Shown here in pieces: positions 63,731 to 64,000 of a stretch of DNA of 64,000 bases. The stretch lies in contig CATQHS010000001.1 of the NCBI GenBank assembly GCA_958296055.1, positions 2,514,277 to 2,578,276 on the forward strand, read 5' to 3'. The notes under the pieces were generated by a model. It did no database searches, was not told the DNA's origin, and saw only the letters and a program-made list of their open reading frames with translations. The translations under genes were made by a program, and so were the position numbers. The DNA is from an uncultured Acidimicrobiales bacterium (GTDB lineage Bacteria > Actinomycetota > Acidimicrobiia > Acidimicrobiales > Aldehydirespiratoraceae). Positions within the stretch are counted from its first letter, which is position 1, and the number at the start of each line of letters is the position of its first letter.

Positions 63731-64000
63731 GGGTTGGCTCCTGTGGCAGTCCTCAAGGCTTCGGCTCTACCGCCAGTGTCTCCGGTGCCGGGTGCCGGGC
63801 CGGGTTCGCTGGCCACAACGGCCAGGGCGTCGACGGCCACGGCGCCTTCCGCGGTGACCACGAGCGGGTTCACCTCGATCTCGATCATGTCAGGCCGGTC
63901 TCGCACCAGGGTGGTGAGGCGGTCCACCACGTCGATGACGGCATCGACCGCGGCCGGCCGCCGGCCCCGGAACCCCCCGGCCAGCAGCGGCCACACCCGG
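63727..64000 (-). CDS. Acyl-CoA synthetase (ADP-forming type), C-terminal ATP-grasp part
   Basis: Open to the window edge, so the N-terminus is outside. WPLLAGGFRGRRPAAVDAVI and IEIEVNPLVV are the end of an ATP-grasp_5 domain as in acetate-CoA ligase (ADP-forming)/Pat-type proteins, followed by a Gly/Pro-rich tail. Coupled to the hydratase-like gene by ATGA, so it probably activates the same acid to its CoA ester. Confidence 0.8.
   Translation of the reverse strand, partial: RVWPLLAGGFRGRRPAAVDAVIDVVDRLTTLVRDRPDMIEIEVNPLVVTAEGAVAVDALAVVASEPGPAPGTGDTGGRAEALRTATGANP

Overview
The window is chromosomal DNA of a very GC-rich bacterium, most likely an actinobacterium of the Acidimicrobiia type. 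This is inferred from the uvrA-uvrC-rapZ-gap-pgk-tpiA-secG order, frequent GTG starts, several F420-type luciferase-like oxidoreductases, an MftD-type flavoprotein, a P450, acyl-CoA dehydrogenases and a DUF222/HNH protein. No rRNA or other direct taxonomic marker is present. Both ends cut through genes: uvrA on the left and an ATP-grasp acyl-CoA synthetase on the right.

Layout. 0-8 kb: excision repair genes, rapZ, then lower glycolysis and secG, with yvcK and whiA missing from their usual place. 8-15 kb: a sugar-dehydrase-like protein next to a glycosidase stump, a three-gene molybdenum hydroxylase, a substrate-binding lipoprotein, and tRNA-Leu(GAG). 15.5-20 kb: an AT-richer island with a 1239-residue RecD-like helicase-nuclease flanked by orphan antitoxin-like genes. 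20-27.4 kb: Rieske oxygenase, RidA, thioredoxin-like and CcdA-like proteins, an AbiE-type pair, a luciferase-like oxidoreductase and an acyl-CoA dehydrogenase. 27.4-32 kb: a second AT-rich island with four tightly coupled minus-strand genes (GHKL ATPase, two unknown proteins, PP-loop enzyme). This is the best candidate here for an undescribed, possibly anti-phage, system. 32-35 kb: a family III CoA-transferase-like gene and a hipBA pair.

35-44.5 kb: SDR, an unusual IMPDH-family protein, luciferase-like oxidoreductase, Fe-alcohol dehydrogenase, metallo-beta-lactamase fold protein, CMD-like protein, hydroxyisobutyrate-dehydrogenase-like protein, P450 and an mftD homologue. 44.5-52.6 kb: polysaccharide deacetylase lipoprotein, 2-oxo acid dehydrogenase E1alpha/E1beta with a stand-alone lipoyl carrier, SDR, a methenyl-tetrahydromethanopterin cyclohydrolase (Mch) homologue, SDR, and a Mer-like oxidoreductase. 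52.7-55.1 kb: a secreted protein of SLH domains plus fifteen 37-residue RCC1-like repeats. 55-64 kb: VOC protein, a broken AAA/DUF4143 gene, a second hipBA pair, SDR and acyl-CoA dehydrogenase, DUF222/HNH protein, an amidohydrolase stump, an AbrB/PIN-like pair, and a crotonobetainyl-CoA hydratase-like gene with an acyl-CoA synthetase.

Most genes look catabolic (CoA thioester, flavin, F420 and one-carbon chemistry), interrupted by AT-rich defence-like islands and toxin-antitoxin pairs. A recurring oddity is short imperfect tandem duplication exactly at gene junctions, usually carrying a copy of a start or stop codon; I count ten clear cases. No integrase, transposase, CRISPR array or prophage structural gene was seen.
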